Shown piece by piece: positions 59,883 to 64,000 of a stretch of 64,000 bases of DNA; the stretch's first letter is position 1, and each line of letters opens with the position of its first letter. The notes beneath the pieces are model-generated. The model worked only from the letters and a program-made list of their open reading frames with translations. It did not search any database and was not told where the DNA came from. The DNA is from Clostridiales bacterium (GTDB taxonomy: Bacteria; Bacillota; Clostridia; Christensenellales; Aristaeellaceae). The position numbers were made by a program, and so were the translations under genes. The DNA lies in assembly GCA_019419995.1 (NCBI GenBank), contig JAHZHZ010000002.1, forward strand, positions 156,227 to 220,226, given 5' to 3'.

Positions 59883-60012
59883 TAGCTCCCGTGGAAGGCT
59901 TTCGATGGTATTTTTGCGGAAAGAGCAGAAAGAATTGTGGTTTTGCATAGCTAAACTTTTGGTTGCATAAAACGTGTACATACATTTAACACGCCAGACT
60001 GGCCAAAATCGG

Positions 60013-60041
60013 TTGACATCTGCGCGCTTTGGTGGTTTAAT
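60013..60041 (+). promoter_or_regulatory. Promoter of the HTH-cupin/Pot operon
   Basis: TTGACA (60013-60018) and TTTAAT (60036-60041), 17-base spacer. Confidence 0.75.
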
Positions 60042-60049
60042 AGAACAGC

Positions 60050-60072
60050 TTTAAGAGTTTAGTAATCTTAAA
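60050..60072. promoter_or_regulatory. Putative operator at the Pot promoter
   Basis: TTTAAGA (60050-60056) and TCTTAAA (60066-60072) form a perfect 7-base inverted repeat, 9 bases apart, right at the predicted transcription start. An overlapping AGTTTA/TAAACT dyad is at 60056-60074. It suits autoregulation by the HTH-cupin protein. Confidence 0.45.
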
Positions 60073-60107
60073 CTTCCGTCGCGGCAAAATGAAAGGGAGG
60101 AACGGCT

Positions 60108-60650
60108 GTGCAGATCGGCGATAAAATCCGAAGGATGCGCCTGCAGCGCGGATTGACGCAGGAAGAATTGGCGGATCGCTGCGAACTCTCCAAGGGGTTT
60201 ATCTCCCTGTTGGAGCGGGATTTGACCTCGCCTTCGCTGGATACGCTGGCAGATATCCTGGAATCCCTGGGTACGGATCTGACTTCTTTCTTTGCGAAAA
60301 ACGGCGAAGAGAAGATCGTCTTTGGTGAGGACGACATTTTTGTGAAGGAAGACGCGGAACAATTGCGAGGACGCATTCGCTGGTTGGTGCCATCCGCACA
60401 GAAAAATCGCATGGAACCGATTTTGGTGGAGATGGCGCCTGGTGGAGAGACGGAGGAAGACGATCCCCACGAGGGCGAGGAATTCGGCTATGTGCTCTCC
60501 GGAACAGTGAAAATCGTAGTAGGTGATCGCACAGAGAGGGTGCGCAAGGATGAAAGTTTTTATTTTCTCCCTACGGCGCCCCATAAGTTAGTCAATGCAT
60601 CCAAGGCGGTTTGCCGGGTACTGTGGGTCAGTACACCGCCATCTTTCTAA
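60108..60650 (+). CDS. HTH-cupin regulator of polyamine transport (PuuR-like)
   Basis: 180 residues: XRE HTH (about 5-60, IRRMRLQRGLTQEELADRCE, then KGFISLLERD) and a C-terminal cupin domain (about 105-178, DDPHEGEEFGYVLSGTVKI). This pairing is typical of regulators beside polyamine transport genes; the cupin likely senses the ligand. GTG start with GGGAGGAACGGCT upstream. potA follows after 96 bases and shares the transcript. Confidence 0.89.
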   Translation: MQIGDKIRRMRLQRGLTQEELADRCELSKGFISLLERDLTSPSLDTLADILESLGTDLTSFFAKNGEEKIVFGEDDIFVKEDAEQLRGRIRWLVPSAQKNRMEPILVEMAPGGETEEDDPHEGEEFGYVLSGTVKIVVGDRTERVRKDESFYFLPTAPHKLVNASKAVCRVLWVSTPPSF

Positions 60651-60746
60651 GGAAAGGCGGAGGTAATTTCCGAAAGGGTGTCGGCCTGCGACTCGGGCGT
60701 AGAGCCGGGCAACGAAAGCATATTTTCCTGCAAGGGGTGGGCGAAC

Positions 60747-61823
60747 ATGGTACAGGATACCCGATTGATTGAAATTAAGGATATCTGCAAAAGCTTTGGG
60801 GATACAGAAGTTTTGCACGATATCAATCTCTATATTCGCAAATGTGAATTTGTTACGCTGTTGGGCCCTTCAGGATGTGGCAAGACCACGCTGCTGCGCC
60901 TGCTGGGAGGTTTTGAGACACCCACTAGCGGCCAGATTTTCTTTGACGGTGCAGATGTGGCCAAGCTTCCGCCCTACAAGCGGCGTATCAACACAGTATT
61001 TCAGAAATATGCGCTGTTTTCTCACTTAAATGTATATGAAAATATTGCCTTCGGCCTGAACTTAAAGACGCCTGAAGATTTCGGCCTCAAGACCCGCGCT
61101 CAGAAGAAGGAAGAGATTCGCCGGAGGGTGGATCGCATGCTGAAACTGGTGAAGATGGAGGGTTACGAAAAGCGTTCTGTTAATTCTCTCTCCGGAGGTC
61201 AACAGCAGCGCATCGCCATTGCCCGGGCACTGGTGAATGAGCCGGAAGTACTGCTGTTGGACGAGCCGTTGGGGGCTCTCGATCTGAAGCTGCGCAAGGA
61301 GATGCAGGTGGAACTCAAATCTATGCAGCAGCAGTTGGGCATTACCTTTATCTACGTTACCCACGACCAAGAAGAGGCTCTGACCATGTCGGATACGGTG
61401 GCCGTTATGAACGGTGGCCGCATCCAGCAGATCGGCGATCCTAAGCGCATCTACGATGAGCCCAAGAACGCATTTGTGGCGGATTTCATTGGCGAGAGCA
61501 ACATCATTTCAGGCATCATGCTGGAGGATAATCTGGTAAAAATGCTGGGCGTAGAATTCCCCTGCGTGGATGAAGGATTTGGGGAAAATGAGCCTGTGGA
61601 CGTTGTGGTGCGCCCTGAAGATGTGATGATCGTGGGCGAAGATGTGGGCATGCTTACCGGAACGGTGGAGAGCGTGCTTTTCAAGGGGGTCCACTATGAA
61701 ATGATGATTGATGCCGGCAACATGCGCTGGAAAGTGCATTCCACTAGTATGCAGCCTGTGGGTAGCCGAGTGGGCTTGACAATCGTTCCCTTCAACATTC
61801 ACATTATGCGTAAGGAGGCCTGA
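60747..61823 (+). CDS. potA: Spermidine/putrescine-type ABC transporter ATP-binding protein
   Basis: 358 residues. Walker A GPSGCGKTTLLR (about residues 39-50), Q loop, signature LSGGQQQR, Walker B VLLLDEPLGALD and the switch THDQEEAL are complete, and a C-terminal TOBE domain follows (about 280-355). AAGGGG precedes the ATG at 60747. Cytoplasmic energy-coupling subunit with PotB and PotC. The polyamine substrate is inferred from the family and the regulator. Confidence 0.94.
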   Translation: MVQDTRLIEIKDICKSFGDTEVLHDINLYIRKCEFVTLLGPSGCGKTTLLRLLGGFETPTSGQIFFDGADVAKLPPYKRRINTVFQKYALFSHLNVYENIAFGLNLKTPEDFGLKTRAQKKEEIRRRVDRMLKLVKMEGYEKRSVNSLSGGQQQRIAIARALVNEPEVLLLDEPLGALDLKLRKEMQVELKSMQQQLGITFIYVTHDQEEALTMSDTVAVMNGGRIQQIGDPKRIYDEPKNAFVADFIGESNIISGIMLEDNLVKMLGVEFPCVDEGFGENEPVDVVVRPEDVMIVGEDVGMLTGTVESVLFKGVHYEMMIDAGNMRWKVHSTSMQPVGSRVGLTIVPFNIHIMRKEA

Positions 61824-61826
61824 GCA

Positions 61827-62639
61827 ATGAAGCGTCAATGGTATGCCACGCCCTATGCCCTCTGGATGTTGATCTTTACCCTGGTGCCGTTGCTGTTCGT
61901 GGTGTATTATGCCTTTACCAACAGCTCTGGAGAGTTTACCACGGCCAATTTTGAGCGCATTCTACAGCCTGGGTATCTGCCCGTGTTGCTGACCAGTCTG
62001 AAACTGGCATTGTACTGCACGGTGATCTGCTTGCTGGTGGGGTATCCCACGGCGTATTTTCTAGCCAGCAGGGATTTTTCTGAAAACAAGATGCTGGTGG
62101 TACTGATCCTGCTGCCCATGTGGATGAATTTTCTGCTGCGCACCTATGCCATGATGACGCTGTTGGAAAATAACGGCCTGATCAATACCCTGTTGGAGAA
62201 GTTGGGGTTAGCCAAGATACAGTTTATCGGCACTGAGGGAGCAGTGCTGATGGGCATGGTGTACAACTTTCTGCCTTTCATGGTGTTGCCCGTGTACACG
62301 GCCCTGAAGAAGCTGGATACCGGTATCATTGAAGCAGCGGAAGATTTGGGAGCCAATCCCCTTAGGGTAATTCTTCGGGTAGTGGTTCCTCAGTCCATTC
62401 CCGGTGTAATTTCGGGAATTACCATGGTATTTATGCCTGCTGTAACCACATTTGCCATTACCCGGTTACTTTCCAACGGCATGATCTATCTGGTAGGCGA
62501 TATGATTGAGGAGTTTTTCATTACCGTCAACAACCGAAATGTGGGTAGTTCCATGTCTCTGGTGATGCTGGTACTGATTTTAATTACCACCCTGCTTTTG
62601 CGCATGGTGAATCCCGATGAGAGAGGAGAGCGCGCATGA
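61827..62639 (+). CDS. potB: Polyamine ABC transporter permease PotB
   Basis: 270 residues with six hydrophobic segments; EAA loop EAAEDLGANPLRVILRVVVP at about 170-189 contacts PotA. It starts three bases after potA and overlaps potC (ATGA). Confidence 0.94.
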   Translation: MKRQWYATPYALWMLIFTLVPLLFVVYYAFTNSSGEFTTANFERILQPGYLPVLLTSLKLALYCTVICLLVGYPTAYFLASRDFSENKMLVVLILLPMWMNFLLRTYAMMTLLENNGLINTLLEKLGLAKIQFIGTEGAVLMGMVYNFLPFMVLPVYTALKKLDTGIIEAAEDLGANPLRVILRVVVPQSIPGVISGITMVFMPAVTTFAITRLLSNGMIYLVGDMIEEFFITVNNRNVGSSMSLVMLVLILITTLLLRMVNPDERGERA

Positions 62640-63424
62640 TCCGCAGAACGCACGGCGCTGCCCGCGCCCTCAAGGGTACTTATCTGGCACTGGTATTGGC
62701 ATTTTTGTATCTGCCCATCCTGGTAATGTTTGCCCTTTCTTTCAACGCCAGTGTTTCCCGCGCAGAATGGACGGGCTTTACCTTAAACTGGTATAAGGAA
62801 TTATTTCACGATCAGAACATTATCAATGCCCTCAAGGTGACCCTATCCGTGGCTGCCATCGCTACGCTGGTTTCAGTTATTATCGGTACGCTGGGCGCTA
62901 TCGGAATGTATTCTATGAAGCGGGGATGGTTCAATCTGTTGGCAGCTGTCTCCAACATCCCCATGACCATGCCCGATATAGTCACTGGCGTATCCTTGAT
63001 GCTCATGTTCGTATTTGTGAAAGTGCCGCTGGGTCGTACAACCATGATCATGGCCCACATAGCCTTTGATATTCCCTATGTGCTGCTTTCAGTGTTGCCC
63101 AGGTTGCAGCTGATGAATCCTAATATATACGAGGCTGCGCTGGATTTGGGTTGTAGGCCTTCCCGGGCTTTGACCAAAGTGATCATTCCTGAGATTACTC
63201 CTGGAATCGTTACCGGTGCGCTGCTGTCCTTCACCATGTCGCTGGATGACTTCGTGATCTCTTATTTTACGTCCAGCACGGACCAGAACCTGGCTATGGT
63301 GGTGTACTCATCCGCCAGGCGGGGCGTGGAACCGACTATGTATGCGCTTTCGGCACTGATGTTTTTGTGCATCCTTTGTCTATTGCTGTTAGTGAACCGG
63401 CGCTCCGGACTGGAGATGCTCTGA
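62636..63424 (+). CDS. potC: Polyamine ABC transporter permease PotC
   Basis: 262 residues with six hydrophobic segments; EAA loop EAALDLGCRPSRALTKVIIP at about 167-186. It follows potB with an ATGA overlap and forms the second half of the membrane channel. A small hairpin separates it from the lipoprotein gene. Confidence 0.94.
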   Translation: MIRRTHGAARALKGTYLALVLAFLYLPILVMFALSFNASVSRAEWTGFTLNWYKELFHDQNIINALKVTLSVAAIATLVSVIIGTLGAIGMYSMKRGWFNLLAAVSNIPMTMPDIVTGVSLMLMFVFVKVPLGRTTMIMAHIAFDIPYVLLSVLPRLQLMNPNIYEAALDLGCRPSRALTKVIIPEITPGIVTGALLSFTMSLDDFVISYFTSSTDQNLAMVVYSSARRGVEPTMYALSALMFLCILCLLLLVNRRSGLEML

Positions 63425-63437
63425 TTCTGAATCGCTG

Positions 63438-63453
63438 CGCGGCACATGCCGCG
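63438..63453 (+). other. Small intercistronic hairpin between potC and the lipoprotein gene
   Basis: A perfect 7-base GC-rich stem (63438-63444 with 63447-63453) without a T-run. It may stabilise upstream mRNA or set the ratio of binding protein to membrane parts. Confidence 0.4.
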
Positions 63454-63519
63454 TCTCTATATCAGCGAGCCCCTGGAAACTTTATTACTCTATCAATTAC
63501 TTGAGGAGGAAAACCGACG

Positions 63520-64000
63520 ATGAAGAAGATTGCATTGCTTCTGTGCCTGTTGCTCACCCTTGCAATGTTGAGCGCCTGCGGCAAGGATGCAGCCCCCGAA
63601 GCCACCGAGGCTCCTACTGTGGAAGCCACTGTGGAAGTGACTGAGGAACCTGTTGAAGAGGCTACTGAAGCTCCTGCAGAGGAAGCAACCGAGGCTCCCG
63701 TTGAGGAAGCAACTGAGGAACCTACCGAGGAAGCGACCGAGGCTCCTGCTGAGGAAGCTACTGAGGAACCCGCCGAGGAGACTGCAGCCGTAGCAATGAG
63801 GGCAGTATCTGTTGAGGAACCTGCTGAGGAGGCAACCGAGGAGCCTGCTGAGGAAGCAACCGAGGAGCCTGCTGAGGAAGCAACCGAGGAGCCTGCTGAG
63901 GAAGTAACTGAGGAGCCCACCGAGGAAGCGACTGAGGAACCTGCCGAGGAAGTAACTGAGGAGCCCACCGAGGAAGCGACTGAGGAACCTGCCGAGGAAG
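63520..64000 (+). CDS. Lipoprotein with long acidic repeat, 3' end outside window (probable PotD position)
   Basis: 160 codons visible. A lipoprotein signal with lipobox LSAC (cysteine at about residue 24), then a low-complexity region of Glu, Thr, Ala and Pro that runs to the window edge. GGAGGA eight bases before the ATG. Behind potABC the spermidine/putrescine-binding protein PotD is expected; its binding domain would have to begin after 64000. If so it carries a spacer of at least 130 acidic residues. The frame could also be a separate surface lipoprotein. Confidence 0.75.
   Translation, partial: MKKIALLLCLLLTLAMLSACGKDAAPEATEAPTVEATVEVTEEPVEEATEAPAEEATEAPVEEATEEPTEEATEAPAEEATEEPAEETAAVAMRAVSVEEPAEEATEEPAEEATEEPAEEATEEPAEEVTEEPTEEATEEPAEEVTEEPTEEATEEPAEE
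63655..64000 (+). repeat. In-frame octapeptide (24-base) repeat tract
   Basis: Units of EEATEEPA with variants (EEATEAPA, EEVTEEPT) repeat about thirteen times, broken once near 63781-63813 by AVAMRAVSV. From 63811 on several 24-base units are nearly identical, and a 48-base double unit (starting about 63907 and 63955) repeats almost exactly, pointing to recent tandem expansion. Confidence 0.9.

Noticed and set aside
63462..63968. Long minus-strand frame rich in Ser, Ala, Gly and Val opposite the lipoprotein
   Set aside because: It is the mirror of the Glu/Thr/Pro repeat on the plus strand; a repeat unit with no stop on one strand easily stays open on the other. The plus-strand gene has a signal peptide, lipobox and ribosome binding site.

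Overview
The window looks like a chromosomal segment of an endospore-forming, single-membrane member of the Firmicutes, class Clostridia. The evidence is a set of sporulation and germination genes (spoIIR, sleB, ypeB, yabP, yabQ), the Gram-positive division block around sepF and divIVA, DnaD/DnaI-type replication loading genes, a teichoic-acid-like gene cluster, and many promoters close to the sigma-A consensus. The order or family cannot be fixed from the sequence alone. There is no rRNA, tRNA, CRISPR array, prophage or insertion sequence that I can support. Coding density is high, with many ATGA/GTGA overlaps.

Layout. 1-4,300: the 3' end of topB cut at the catalytic tyrosine, hpf, then lgt-pncB on the minus strand. 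4,300-11,160: the ylm/division block (HlyD-like membrane protein, yggS, sepF, yggT, ylmH, divIVA) followed by a DUF5665 protein, lspA, an rluD-type gene and an HTH regulator with a LexA-like C-terminus. 11,240-18,030: an Lrp-type regulator, psuK-psuG (pseudouridine catabolism), a secreted SH3-NlpC/P60 hydrolase and ppdK. 18,280-23,140: DUF512 radical-SAM-like protein, der, plsY and xylB. 23,270-28,140: a phosphoesterase facing a MATE exporter, then gltX and galM. 28,300-32,430: a TSCPD protein, two unusual membrane proteins, a HAD phosphatase and a GNAT enzyme. 32,540-35,510: spoIIR-sleB-ypeB with a mazF-like gene behind it. 35,700-38,630: DnaD/DnaB-like protein, DnaI-like loader and an aminoacyl-tRNA editing protein. 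38,780-45,870: SH3 protein, aminotransferase, tyrS, a frameshifted yigZ, RluA-type synthase, Cof phosphatase, trmL and metA. 45,980-50,460: RluF/RsuA-type synthase, rlmI, a cysteine-cluster protein, ruvC-ruvA and a soluble histidine kinase. 50,630-54,770: a minus-strand phosphopolyol polymer cluster. 54,950-59,810: divIC-like gene, yabQ, yabP, PHP protein, acyltransferase and a polytopic glycosyltransferase-like protein. 60,100-64,000: HTH-cupin regulator with a polyamine-type ABC transporter (potA, potB, potC) and the start of a lipoprotein with a very long acidic repeat.

The most interesting parts are the cluster at 50,627-54,766, where a short-chain dehydrogenase is fused to a glycerol-phosphate-type cytidylyltransferase next to a separate IspD/TarI-type cytidylyltransferase and a glycerophosphotransferase; the acidic octapeptide lipoprotein in the Pot operon; a protein joining a cytoplasmic zinc ribbon to an outside peptidoglycan-binding domain (29,323-30,921); an antitoxin-less mazF directly behind ypeB; and a hairpin that covers the ribosome binding site of a sensor-less histidine kinase. 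I did not find a clearly new defence or mobile system; most of the window is conserved core genome.
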